DNA of 64,000 nucleotides from Rhodocollybia butyracea (Eukaryota; Basidiomycota; Agaricomycetes; Agaricales; Omphalotaceae), in the NCBI GenBank assembly GCA_015501585.1, contig JADNRY010000017.1, forward strand, positions 434,001 to 498,000, given 5' to 3'. The notes below the pieces were generated by a model that ran no database searches, was not told where the DNA came from, and worked only from the letters and a program-made list of their open reading frames with translations. Made by a program: the position numbers and the translations under genes. This document shows, in pieces, positions 12,054 to 22,807 of this stretch. Within the stretch, counting starts at the first letter, position 1, and every line of letters starts with the position of its first letter.

Positions 12054-13464
12054 TCAAGGCCTTGGGCAAGGAATCGCAGGTTTGAGCATGAGCATCATCG
12101 AAAAGGTCCACAAAATATGGTGCAGGGTTCGGAAAGGCTTCAAAAAGATAATCTCATCTTTCTTAACCGCCCTAGTGCGCAACTTCCACCAGGGTTGCTT
12201 CTGGACAATAACAGAAAATCGAGAGGCGACTTCATCCATGGTCGGACGCTTGGCCGGGTCATCCGCCATCATGTCGTCGACAAGCTCTGCAAGAAACTTT
12301 AAGCCATGAATTCCAGGACATCCGAACTCTTCATCGCCCTGGTATAACATTACCGAGTAAGACATGACGGAAAAGATACTCCGGTAGACATTCACCTCAA
12401 GAAACGAAGTCTCCATCATATTTCCCAACAGGAACACATCGGTGGCAAAGGGATCACACGGAGTTTCTTCTTCGGCTTCTGGTGGGCAATAGCCCCCAGA
12501 CATGATTGCTAACTCCAGAGGACGGGGCTGAGAGGGGTCATACTGGCAAGAAAATCCAAAATCGATGAGATAGTATTTCGGCGGACAACGAGTGCGAGAG
12601 TGGTGTAAGGCTTTTCCGGTCCAGTCATACCTCTTCTTGGGTACATTCGGATGCCATTGTCGAGGATACATTGCTCTAGCATCCATTGCCATGTTATTGT
12701 CTGAACAATCTCCAGAAGAAACAGTTGATTCAAGCCGACCCCGATAGAAGCAATACTTGCCTATGTGCCACGTTATTTCTATGCATGTATTGCAATCCCT
12801 GTATAATCATACTTCATTGAGAATCAACACTCGAGAGCGAAAACGAGACTCACTTCGATCATTTCTTTGAAGAAGTGCAGCACTTCCCCAATAGTTCTGA
12901 AGCTTGGATCCGTAACCTCGCGCATCCATACCATTACTAGAATCTTTCCATTGTTGTTGCCAGGTACTGTTAGAACGTCTAGTATGCGGACACAGTGATT
13001 GAGAAGATTTGCATTATGACTTTCATTCGAAAAGAGAGTGGCGACACTCTCTTCATGGCCATCTTGTCGTGGATTGGAGGGCGACAAATGCTTCATGGCT
13101 ACCACAAGAGAGTCCGACATACGAATAGCATCCATAATATACCCACTACGGTACTAGTGGAGTTGCTAAGGAGTTTATCGAGACATTCAAAGGATGAATT
13201 TACATTTGTGGTGTGGCCATCCTCGTATTTCCAGTAAGTATCCGTCCCAGCCTGCCATGGGGGCTGCCAACCTGGTCTGTACCTCTGTCTCAAGAGGTAT
13301 CCTTGTTGTTTCAACCACTCGAAATGCTGCGCCCACCATGTTTCGGATTCATCGAGCGTTCCAGATTCTGGGTCTATTTCAGGAGCGAGTGTGATGCCCT
13401 TAGCTGCTAAGCGCCTCTCAAGACGTGCGCGGGCGGCCTTGCCACGAGACATTGGTTCAGACAT
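12054..13464 (-). CDS. protein kinase-like gene, copy D (damaged HRD-exon acceptor)
   Basis: This copy closely resembles A and C in all five exons and keeps the VAMKHL lysine, LIDFGFS, CPPE, RPTMDEV and the Trp-rich tail. The catalytic-loop intron keeps the GC donor (GCAAGT at 12760-12755). Its acceptor, TCTAGGGATTG in copy C, reads TCTGGAGATTG here, which moves the only nearby AG two bases into the exon. Splicing there breaks the frame and removes the HRD aspartate. Unless an alternative acceptor is used, D should not make an active kinase. The last intron, between exons 4 and 5, is open in frame, so its retention would still be translatable. Its promoter and gene body are the parent of the inverted copy G. 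Confidence 0.65.
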
Positions 13465-13782
13465 GAGGGGGCAAAAAGAGATTGTTTGGTATGGGTGTGG
13501 AAACGCACAACGATTTCTACCGTGCCTTGTTGATGTTGTGGGTCATATTGATTGTGGACCCACATTATTTGGACCCACGTTATTTTGATGATTTGATTTC
13601 CGGGCAGAAGGGAAAGCGGCCGCAACTTGAAAGGTTCTTGCAGATAAGCTCAAAAAAGTGAGTTTGCGATAGGAGTTTTGACCCAAACGACCAAAAGCCA
13701 GTAAACACAGTAATACATATATACACAGCCCGAAATCATAGCAAGACAGCAGGTAGCAACGTGGCGTAGAAGACGCAAAGCA

Positions 13783-15182
13783 TCAAGGCCTTGGTAAGGG
13801 GATAGCGGATTTCAGCGTAAGGATCATCGAAGACGTCCACAGAATATGATACACTGCTCGGAAAGGTTTGAACAACGGGAATTCATCCTTTTTGGACGCC
13901 CTAGCACATAACTTCCACCAAGGCAGATCCTTAACGATAGCAGAGAATCGGGAGGCTACTTCATCCATGGTCGGACGTTTAGTCGGGTCATCTGCCATCA
14001 TGTCCTCCACGAGTTCTTCGAGGAATTCTAAACCATCGATTCCTGGATAGCGAAAATATTCATCTCCCTGAGAGAAATGAGCACAAATAGACATTCTTCC
14101 AGTATACTCACCTTAAGAAACGAAGCACATCATGTTGCCTAACAGATAGACATCGGCTGCAAAAGGATCGCATAGTGCGTCTTCCTCTGCCTCGGGTGTA
14201 AAGTAGCCTCCGGACTTGATGGCTGGTTCGAGAGGAGGCGGCTGAGAGGAATCGTAAAGTCGAGAAAATCCAAAATCGAAGAGATAGTATTTCGGAGGAC
14301 AACGGGTCCGCGAGTGGTGTAGGGCTCCTCCACTCCAATCAAACCTCTTCTTTTGCTCAATAGGATGATAAATTCGAGTATACATTGACTTGGCATCCAT
14401 TGCCATATTATTAATTGAACAATCCCTAGTAGATTTATCGGACGGTGTTGGTAAGTCGCGTTTGCTAGATACATCATACAAGGATCCACAGCTTACCTAT
14501 GTGCCACATTATTCCTGTGCATGTACTGTAATCCCTAGAAACCCAACGTGCGTTAAAATCACTTGCACTTCAAGCTTCAAACTTCAAAAGCCGAAGGGAG
14601 ACTCACTTCGATCATTTCTTTGAAAAACTGTAACACTTCGCCGATCGTGTTGAAGCTCGGATCCATTACTCCACGCATGAAGATCATTACTATTATCTTC
14701 TCATTGATGTTGTCTGGGACCGACAGAACCTCAAGCACACGAATATAATGGTTGAGAGGATTGGTACTGTGTTGATCATTTGAAAAGAGTGTGGCGACTT
14801 TCTCTTCGCCAGCCTGTCGCACACTGGAGAGAGACACCCGTTTCATAGCTACCATAAGAGAGTCCGATATGCGGATGGCATCCATAACGATGCCATGCTG
14901 TAGAAGTCATTGATGTAATGAATGTCCAAAGGACGGAATTACACCCGCAAGGCCATCCTCGTAGTTCAGATAGAAATCCTTTCCAATTCGCCACGAAGGT
15001 TTCCAGCCTGATCGGTATCTCGGTCTCAAGAGGTAACCTCGCTCTTTCAACCACTCACCTGCCCACCATACTTCCATGCTATAGAGCATTCCAAGTTCAG
15101 GTTTCACTGGCGGACCCTTGCGATAAGGAGCCATCCGCTCGTCGAAAGCTGCAATCTCCGCCGCGCCACAAGATCTAGACAT
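13783..15182 (-). pseudogene. protein kinase-like copy E with 2-nt deletion
   Basis: B/E/F-type copy starting MSRSCGAAEIAAF. Exons 1-3 and most of exon 4 are intact, with the VAMKRVS lysine, HRDCSINN and LFDFGFS. At the end of exon 4 (about 14124-14127) two bases are missing relative to copy F, so the frame after LLGNMM reads CFVS and stops just before the splice donor. That removes the C-lobe encoded by exon 5, although exon 5 itself (13783-14070) is still open. The donor of the HRD intron is an ordinary GTAAGC. The single small lesion suggests recent inactivation. Confidence 0.65.
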
Positions 15183-16135
15183 CGAGAGGAGTAAGTGGAA
15201 TAAGTATGGTGAGAGACAACCAGGATCCGCACGGTCCGGTTTCTTGTTTGTATACTTTACTATACTATGAACAGAAACCGCCATGCTTCAGTACTTAGTA
15301 TCCGAATGACGCTAAAGCTGTCTACTGGCACCTCCTTCCATTACGGTCGCTCATCGCCATCGAAGAAGCTGTCAAAATAATAAGAATACTATAGTCCAGC
15401 AGCTATGTATCGCACTTGTCCCATACTTACAATCTTTACTCTCCATGCCAGAAATGTTCAGCTTTTGCTGATATTAAGATGGCAAAGGATGGAATGATCG
15501 GCGTGGCCCCTTTGCACACACTGTTGTGCCGGATAGTGTTGAAAGGCTGTCATTCAGTCCCGACAGAACACTAACGAACGGATGCACACATTGACAGGAC
15601 CACGTTATATTCTAGAGGCGAAGCTAGGCTTCAGGCAACAGGAGAATACGCGATGGTAGTAGTCGTTATACGAGGTTATCTGGGATGGTGGTCTAAAGTA
15701 CGAATCGAAGTATATACGGACAGTGGCAGTGCGAGAGCACGTGTGAGTATGCGTAGTCTTTGCGCACCAACTTTCGACCATTCCAAACGCTAGGATCCCA
15801 CTCCTATTCAATGTATTCACAACAAATGTCACTGATCGCCGCCGCAAATTTGTCTAGTGTGCATTGGGCACTTGCGTCATCATATGATCTCGCACTCACG
15901 AGCAACTTGTTGTCCTCCTGTATTTCAGCTTGCATAGCAAGCTGCGCCATACTTACAAGTGTGCAGATTCACTTTCTACTTGTTGAACCTCGCACAGCCG
16001 GCGAAAACGTGAATGACAGTCATTGACTTATTTTGTGATCCAACGATTCGATTTCGATCGACTGTTTCTAAAAAAAGGTAAGTAAAGTAATCTCTCTGTC
16101 TTCCTACTGAAATGTTCCTTCCCATAAAGATGGCT
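15183..16135. other. intergenic 5' flank of copy E, decayed
   Basis: No intact gene is seen. By position this would hold the 5' half of a partner gene like the one beside copy C, but I could align only its 3' part, which begins around 16136. Confidence 0.4.
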
Positions 16136-16214
16136 TCGAGTCATGGCATAAGGACCCTCCGCTTAAGGCCTTGAGGATGCAGTATATATACATCGCTCAT
16201 CACACTCTAAAGAT

Positions 16215-16391
16215 TGTTAAACCTAGAGGAAGTGACCTAGTCGAGCCCGAGATATCCGGGCCGGTTATTACTTTAGATAACGGCATATCTTAACCTTATC
16301 CCGCTAGCTTCTATCACTCGATACTGCAATACACAGTATCTACGAGCTATTATACCAGTCCACAGGACTCTAAACCTTTACAGGTTTAACA
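16215..16391 (+). repeat. left LTR (177 bp)
   Basis: Left terminal direct repeat of the non-autonomous element. I noticed one difference from the right copy (CGGCATATC here, CGGCGTATC there). Confidence 0.9.
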
Positions 16392-16405
16392 GGTTATGGG
16401 CCCCG
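16392..16405 (+). other. primer-binding site candidate (half-tRNA type)
   Basis: The sequence GGTTATGGGCCCCG directly follows the LTR. The same 14 bases follow the Copia LTR at 60869. It is complementary to the anticodon arm of eukaryotic initiator tRNA-Met (GGGCUCAUAACC, one G-U pair) rather than to a tRNA 3' end, as described for Ty5 and Drosophila copia. Confidence 0.65.
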
Positions 16406-17509
16406 GGAGCCTTAGTTATCCACTGCTTTGCTATACACCCAGGGAAAACCCAGGGAACCCCTATCTCCGACTTCTTTGAATCTTGGGATATCGCTGCACT
16501 GTTCAAAAGCGATTTATCTTCGCTTTCTAACGCTCCTATAACCACACCAATACATCTATTGGATGCATGGATATCATCTTTCCTCAATCTTCCCTCCTCA
16601 CTTGGAGAAAGCCTTATCCAAATTCGTCCAACTTATCTCAGATTCTGGAATATCGCTATCTTATGCAGAAGCAATTCATTCTCGCTTTCTAATGCTCCAG
16701 TCTCGCTCCAATCAGTCCAGAAATATCCGAAATATCACCTGGTCTCAAACACCCTATTCAAAACCCTAACTATAACCTTACAGCTCTGATGGAGACACTC
16801 CTACATCTAACACAGACAGTATTGCTCCCTCAGATGCTGACAATGTCTGGAGCAACCACTTACTTGTTATCACGCTAAATGATCACTTAAAATGATCACT
16901 GACCATCCAGAGAAAGGGGGAACTTGATTCATACTCAATTCTCCTGATGGTCTCTAGCCTACATATTTGCCAGAATAGCTCTTTATAATCACATCTACTA
17001 GTCATCAGTACCAGAAGTCTATCCCAGACTTCTTCCTCTCCACACTCCATCCAAACCCTAACTTAACAAACCCTAATTGGTGGAGACTCTGACTACCGAG
17101 TACTAACACTACTCCACCCAAAACCCTAACTTTGCAAACCCTATTTGGTCCACCGAGTGCGCGATGTCTAACGTGCACTCCAGCATCCGAAGGGCACACA
17201 TGTGACTCAACTAAACCTAACTACACATGGGACGACTCAATCAAACCTGACTTCTGCCCCTCTTGGATGTCCTTCTCCTCCTCTGGCATCCATCAGGTCT
17301 CAAAATATCACCTTTCTCCCCCCCAAAAAAAACACCACCTCTCTTCATCATTGCTTCTTCATAATTAAGGAACCTCTTTCTCTTGTTCCCGCCAATTCCT
17401 TGAAGGTTCTCTCATTGAACTTCCTGGCCAAGGCCATATCTCCATATCTTCCATGCATACTAAACATTGGTCAAGGGGTGGAGACCTGCACAGTGACCAA
17501 TGTCCAACC

Positions 17510-17940
17510 TAGCTGAAGTCGCACAACTGACAGTCACATGTTACAATGTCTCACTCCTTCTAAACAACCTAACCGAAGTCAAACACTGAAGGTCGCATGC
17601 TATGACATCTCATTCCTTCATGAACATTGTCTTCGGATGACTCCAACCTAACTACTGAAGGTCGCACGCTATGACGTCCCATTCCTTCTAAACATTATAA
17701 TCTCCATACTGGAGTTGAAGAGTTGGGCATAATCCGCCTTCAAGTGTAACCCACCTTCAAGCATAACCTTCCATTGGGCATAATCCGCCTTCAAGTGCAC
17801 AATCAAAGAGTCGAGCGTAACCCACCTTTGGGCATAATCCGCCTTTGAGTGTACATTGAAGAGTTGAATGTAACCCACCTTGGAACATAATTTGCCATTG
17901 AGCATAATCCGCCACTGAGCGATAACTATAACCTGCCATT
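17510..17940. repeat. degenerate tandem repeats inside the LTR element
   Basis: Two imperfect repeat families sit next to each other. About 17510-17695 repeats a motif around CTGAAGGTCGCATGCTATGAC. About 17726-17940 repeats GGGCATAATCCGCC and related words. They explain spurious open frames here. Confidence 0.75.
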
Positions 17941-18319
17941 GAGCATCACCTATCCCTGCATTTTAGCTGGAATTGAACAACTGCTAAGTGATCATAATCT
18001 ATCTTTACACTTGCATCACTGACTTAACACTAAGCAAATGTATCCCTCCGTTTTTTTTCACTTTGGGGTATCCAACTTGGTTATGCAAAGGATGTAATAA
18101 CTCTGGGACATTGGTACACTGAGGTCACACTCAGTAGCATGGGTTTTTTGGTGATTTGGGTACTGAGGAGTGCCTCTTTCACTGTCCCAAGTTTTGCAAG
18201 AGCCTGAGGGTCACAGTGCGGTTACGCCTGTAATGAAAACTTTCCTTGGCGCGAGTTCAGCACATTCCATTATATTTCTTACTTATAATTGACTCGTACT
18301 CGACGGCGGTCAAGGGGGG

Positions 18320-18496
18320 TGTTAAACCTAGAGGAAGTGACCTAGTCGAGCCCGAGATATCCGGGCCGGTTATTACTTTAGATAACGGCGTATCTTAACC
18401 TTATCCCGCTAGCTTCTATCACTCGATACTGCAATACACAGTATCTACGAGCTATTATACCAGTCCACAGGACTCTAAACCTTTACAGGTTTAACA
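18320..18496 (+). repeat. right LTR (177 bp)
   Basis: Right terminal direct repeat, preceded by a G-rich polypurine tract and followed by the target duplication AAGAT. Confidence 0.9.
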
Positions 18497-19037
18497 AAGA
18501 TAACGACAGCAGTTATAGTTTAGATTGCTCAAGTCATAATGTTGTTGCGTCTGTAAGCCGTTCAAACCTGTCCGAGTCCGAAAACGACGATGAATTCGAA
18601 GATGCACCGTCGACTCTCAGTTGTGTTACTTATTCTATCTATCCAGGGACTGTATCTGATGATAGAGTGTCAGTAGTATGATTGATGCGGATCGCTAACG
18701 AGAACCTCCCCAGATGCCCCCCAGTTTTTTCAATATTCACCTCATATGTACATGATGCTTCCGCTCTACTGTGACTGCATCCTGTTTCTAGGCACCTATG
18801 TATACCTCTATGTATTATCAACTTGTTTTTGCTGTTGCTGTGGGTTCTAGAATCTGACAAGTATGGAGGATAACATTCTGCGTAACCTCAGTCCTCAAGT
18901 CATACTCAGGTGATGAGCATCAAGCACGGTGGAAAATGACTTAGTGATAATATTAATGAGATAGAAGCGAGATATAAGTAGCCGTGCGGTAACCACCAGA
19001 AAACGACGAGAAATATGATAATATGTATATAACTGAT

Positions 19038-20425
19038 TCAAGGCTTCGGGGAAGGAATCGCAGGTTTCCGCATGAGCACCATTGAAGAAGTCCACAAGAT
19101 ATGATACACTGCTCGGAAAGGCTTGGACGATGAGAGTTCGTCTTTCTTGGCTGCCCTAGCACGCAACTTCCACCAAGGCAGCTTACTGACGATAGCAGTA
19201 AACTGGGACGCTACTTCATCCATGGTCGGACGTTTGGTCGGGTCATCTGCCATCATGGACTCAATAAGCGGTCCAAGAAATTCTAAACCGCGAATGCCAG
19301 CAAATTCATCATCACCCTGGCAAAATTCAGAAAGACATAAATAGACAGTCTTTGTAGACGCTCACCTTAAGAAACGAGGTACACATCATATTTCCCAGTA
19401 GAAAGATATCAGTAGCAAAAGGATCGCATGGCATATTTTTTTGTGCCTCAGGTGAAAAGGATTTTCCAGACCTAATGGCGAATTCTGCAGGACGAGGCTG
19501 AGAGGGATCGTATTGGCGAGAGGAACCAAAACTAAAGAGAAGGTATGTTGGAGGACGGCGAGTCCGGGAGTGGTATGGGGCTCTTCCGCTCCAATTGTAC
19601 CTCTTCTTTAGGATGTTAGGATACCATTGTCGAGTATACATTGATATGGAATTCATCGCCATGTTATTCATGGAACAATCCCTAGAACAAAAAGTCAGGC
19701 CTGTCCCGCAAGATAGAAGGGGGCACTACTTGCCGGTGCGCTGTATTGTTTCTGTGCATGTTTTGTATTACCTGCACGATAGTATGCGTGTATAACCAGC
19801 CTTTAAGAATTGAAATAGAGGCTCACTTGAATCATCTCCTTCAAAAACTCTAGCACTTCGCCAATTGTTCTGAAGCTTGGGTCCATTACTTCCCGCACAG
19901 ATACCAATACCAATACCTGCTCATCCTCGTCATCCGGCACTTGGAGTACGTCCAGCAAGTAAAAACAGTAACTGAGAGGATTTGCGTAATCCGAAACGAG
20001 AGGGGCGACACGTTCTTTAGTGGCGACACTTTCTTCATCGCTACTTTGTCTGAAACCGCAAGACGACCGGCGCTTCAAGCCTACCACCAGGGAGTCAGAC
20101 ATGCGGATAGCTTCCATACTGTGTGGAGTGTTGTCCTACTGAAGTTGTTGGGAAGCGCAACACGTTCCAAAAAGGAATTTATTACATCTGGTTCACGACC
20201 ATCCTCGTAGTTCCAATAAGAATCCTTCCCAGTTCGCCACGAGGGCTTCCAGCCTGGTCGATATCTTGGTCGTAAGAGGTAGCCGCAGTCTTTTAACCAT
20301 CCGAAATGCTCCGTCCACCACAATTCTGATTCCGATTTTACTGGAGGACTGACTTGGACACCCATCTCTGCTAACTGCTGATCGAGCTGTGCGATTGCGG
20401 CTTCACCACGCGATGGTCGAGACAT
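19038..20425 (-). CDS. protein kinase-like copy F, predicted pseudokinase (DFG to SFG)
   Basis: Five exons, open throughout, start MSRPSRGEAAIAQLD. The beta-3 lysine (VVGLKRRS) and the HRD catalytic loop (AHRDCSMNN) are present. The metal-binding motif reads LLFSFGSS, with Ser (19531-19533) in place of the DFG Asp, and the activation-segment end is altered (SGKSFSPE rather than SGGYCPPE). The HRD intron has a GC donor (GCAAGT). An extra repeat-like insertion (VATKERVAPLV) sits after the helix that carries the conserved Glu. An uninterrupted frame with a lost catalytic residue fits either a maintained pseudokinase or early decay by missense change. Confidence 0.75.
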
Positions 20426-20529
20426 AGTAATTGAGAATAAAAACAGTCATACTTGGCGCATTTTATGGTTGCAGAAAACAAAGGCGCTTCGCAAATGTGA
20501 GTATCTGTCCAACGCCACGACAACAGAAA

Positions 20530-20690
20530 GAACAACAATGTCTTTGTTTTAATAGTGGGTCCATAGTGTCAATAAGGACGTGTTGTTTATGAGGCTAAGA
20601 GGTCGAACAACAGTCCCTTTGTTTTAATAGTGGGTCCACAGTGTCTGTAAGCCCACGTTTTTTTATGAGGCTTGGAGCTCGAGACGCAAG
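20530..20690. repeat. short tandem duplication (about 85-bp unit)
   Basis: Two imperfect copies share TTTGTTTTAATAGTGGGTCC and a following TTTATGAGGCT. The GTGGGTCC word also occurs in the 5' flanks of copies D and G. Confidence 0.6.
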
Positions 20691-21491
20691 GAAGAAAAAC
20701 GCAGCATCTGAAAAGTTCAAAGAAAGTGTGAAAGTGAGTTTGCGATCGGACGCTTTGACCAGCCAGTATGGCTAGGCTTGACTACCGGATGATCCTCGTA
20801 TCATAGCCTCGACCCCTCTCGACCCACATTTTTCTGCCTTTTGTTGTGTTTTTCCAAGACGCTATAACGCTGAGTCACGCTGAGTCAAACCTTGAGTCAA
20901 GTGATTTTGTTGCAGCATGTCCAAGTTCTGATTTGACTTCAGGAGGTGTGGAGGAGTCCTGCAATATAGGACATATAGTAAGCAGTGATTTATTGGGACG
21001 TAGAGCTACCGTCAACATACCTATGAGTTTGGATAGATTAGCAAGGGATTTCGGAATGGGGTTTCGAAAACGAAGAACACAGGATTCACCGGAAGTTTGA
21101 GTGATCTGCTACAGACGCAAACCAATACGGACTGCTCTGAGAATAGAGCAAGCTTATCTCGTAGACTGAGTTCAGGCGCCCAGGGGTAATGAAATTTCTG
21201 GCGGTAGCGAGTAATCACCGTAACGATAGGATAAGGATAATGAAATCTTTCGTACTGCCTTCCAATTAGCGCTGTATAGAAATCTTATTGAGAAAGAAAA
21301 CAATTTTTAGCGAAGATCGCAGTGCACGTAGCAGCAACATGTAAAATTGACGCAATTTTTTTGATATGCGGCCCCGTGCCTCTCATGGTCGCACTGCCTC
21401 ATCGGGTCAGTCAGTCAGACTGAACGGAACACACAATTTATTATAAAGATATATAATCATCGCGAAATTTCACTCACTGTCAGTGACCATC
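20691..21491. other. intergenic; open stretch 20846-21100 of unknown meaning
   Basis: A plus-strand frame of 84 codons occurs at 20846-21100 with no recognisable motif. It sits where a divergent partner of copy F would be, but I could not align it to the partner gene. Nothing else is seen. Confidence 0.3.
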
Positions 21492-22163
21492 ATGAACCCC
21501 TACGCATACCCAGCGCCCGGATATTATCATAATCCTCCTCCTCAACAATACTACCCTCATCCGACCACATATTATGCTCCAGCATATCCGAATCACATTC
21601 CGCCACCAGGTGAGTAAAGGACTAATCATAAGTTCATAAGTACTGACATTGCTTAACTATTATTAGCCCCCAATCGATCCGCAAAATATCCTAGTCTCCA
21701 TCACATGCTCGCAGCCGATAGCACAACTCTAAAACTCGACCTCAGGCAAAGAGCTCAGCTGAGCATGAACGCGAGCACATTCTACGCATATTCTGGAGTG
21801 TATGCGCTCGCCATGCCGGTGCATCACATTCATCTTGTCTCCAAAGCTTTTCCCTGGTCTATCGATATCAAATCACCAACAGTGCCATTGACATGTGAAG
21901 CAGTCTGGAATGCCTTGTATGCAGCCCTCCAGGAACCTATTGCAGATTCGGAATGGGGGTTTTTTGTTGGAGAGAGGAAAATTCGAGAGACGATTGAGAA
22001 GGCGGCAAAGAAAAGAGGAGATAAGGTGTTGAAGAGGATAGATTACTTGGGAGAGTCGACGGTATTCAGAGGCTTGGAAAAGGCAGACGAATTTCAGAGG
22101 ATGAGACTACTTCCTGGAACTGAAGTTTGTACAGAGACGTGGGTGGTCAAAATGAGCGACTAG
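21492..22163 (+). CDS. DUF6699-like basidiomycete protein
   Basis: Two exons: 21492-21609 and 21667-22163, joined by a 57-nt intron (GTGAGT...TTAG) in phase 1. The N terminus is rich in Pro and Tyr (NPPPQQYYPHPTTYY). The C-terminal about 150 residues show the pattern of the DUF6699 family, common in agaricomycetes: a short strand with LDLR, a central PWSIDIKSPTVPLTCEAVW segment, and a helix with ALYAALQEPI. The function of that family is not established. The gene interrupts the kinase block between copy F and inverted copy G. The family assignment rests on pattern only. Confidence 0.6.
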
Positions 22164-22487
22164 AATGTAGTACAATAGATGACATTGGAATGTAAAAAAG
22201 TTTAGATGACAAATCTGGAAATCACACATCAGCGCTACTGCCAGGCGCTAGTGCAGTGTTGTTCGTCTCCAGTTTTCCAGATAGCTGGAAGCGCTCATAG
22301 CGGCTTAAGGACTATTCATACAGCACATTTGACGATTTGAACTGAACTGTCACCGATAAAACCAAACAGAAGAAACCGGAATGTGCGGATCCTGGTACGT
22401 TTCTCACCATCTATGTAACCATACCTCGACTCGCTAGTGTCAAGAGGTGTTAGATTCTGCCTTCGGGAGACAACCATATCCCACTTA

Positions 22488-22630
22488 CTCTCGTTTCTCT
22501 GCTATCGTCAAGAATCTGCCTTGGGCGTCCAAAAAAGATGAATTCCCGTGATTCAACCTTTCCGAGCGGTGTATCATTTTTGTGGACGTTTTCGATGGTT
22601 CTTATGCTGAAACCTATGGTTCCTCACTTT
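22488..22630 (+). pseudogene. kinase C-terminal fragment H
   Basis: This fragment reads as the end of a kinase exon 5 on the plus strand: SRFSAIVKNLPW, then a deletion of the WWKLRAR segment, then ASKKDEFP and a stop, followed by decayed sequence. It matches copy E best (AIVKDLPWW, ASKKDEFPLF). In the inverted block it sits upstream of the D-like promoter exactly as E's 3' end sits upstream of D. It therefore marks one edge of the inverted duplication. Confidence 0.7.
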
Positions 22631-22807
22631 TTTAATCCTATCCGCAAGAACCTTTCAAGTCGCGTTGCTGCCGCTTTCCCTTGGAGATCTAGTAACCATC
22701 AAAATAACGTGGGTCCACAATAAATATGACCCACAACATCAACAAGGCATGGTGGAAATCGTTGTGCGGTTCCACACTCATACCAAACAAGCTCTTTTTG
22801 CTCTCTC

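Larger units (their letters stand above)
16215..18496 (+). mobile_element. non-autonomous LTR retrotransposon (LARD/TRIM-like)
   Basis: Two nearly identical 177-bp direct repeats (16215-16391 and 18320-18496) start TGTTAAACCT and end AGGTTTAACA, the canonical TG...CA ends with inverted tips. They are flanked by a perfect 5-bp target duplication, AAGAT (16210-16214 and 18497-18501). A primer-binding-like site follows the first LTR, and a purine tract (CAAGGGGGG) precedes the second. The 1.9 kb interior has no gag, protease, integrase or reverse transcriptase frame and carries degenerate tandem repeats. It must depend on enzymes from another element. The near-identity of the LTRs implies a fairly recent insertion. 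Confidence 0.9.
16136..18681 (+). pseudogene. relict of the partner gene, split by an LTR element
   Basis: Sequence at 16136-16214 (CCTTGAGGATGCAG...) matches the partner gene around 10990-11040. It continues after the LTR element at 18497-18681, where the translation (DDEFEDAPSTLSCVTYS, then GTVSDDRVSVV and a stop at 18679-18681) parallels the acidic tail at 11100-11238. Joining the two flanks through one copy of the target duplication AAGAT restores a continuous alignment. The 5' part of the gene is not recognisable, so this is a truncated copy. It supports the idea that the kinase and its divergent neighbour were duplicated together. Confidence 0.65.

Noticed and set aside
12054..12692. 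Single long exon for copy D spanning exons 4 and 5
   Set aside because: The intron simply lacks a stop; donor and acceptor match the other copies, so splicing is more likely.
17669..17939. Repetitive minus-strand frames (repeats of ADYAQ)
   Set aside because: They arise from the degenerate tandem repeats inside the non-coding LTR element.
20846..21100. Partner-gene relict beside kinase F
   Set aside because: The position fits, but I could not align it with 9678-11238.
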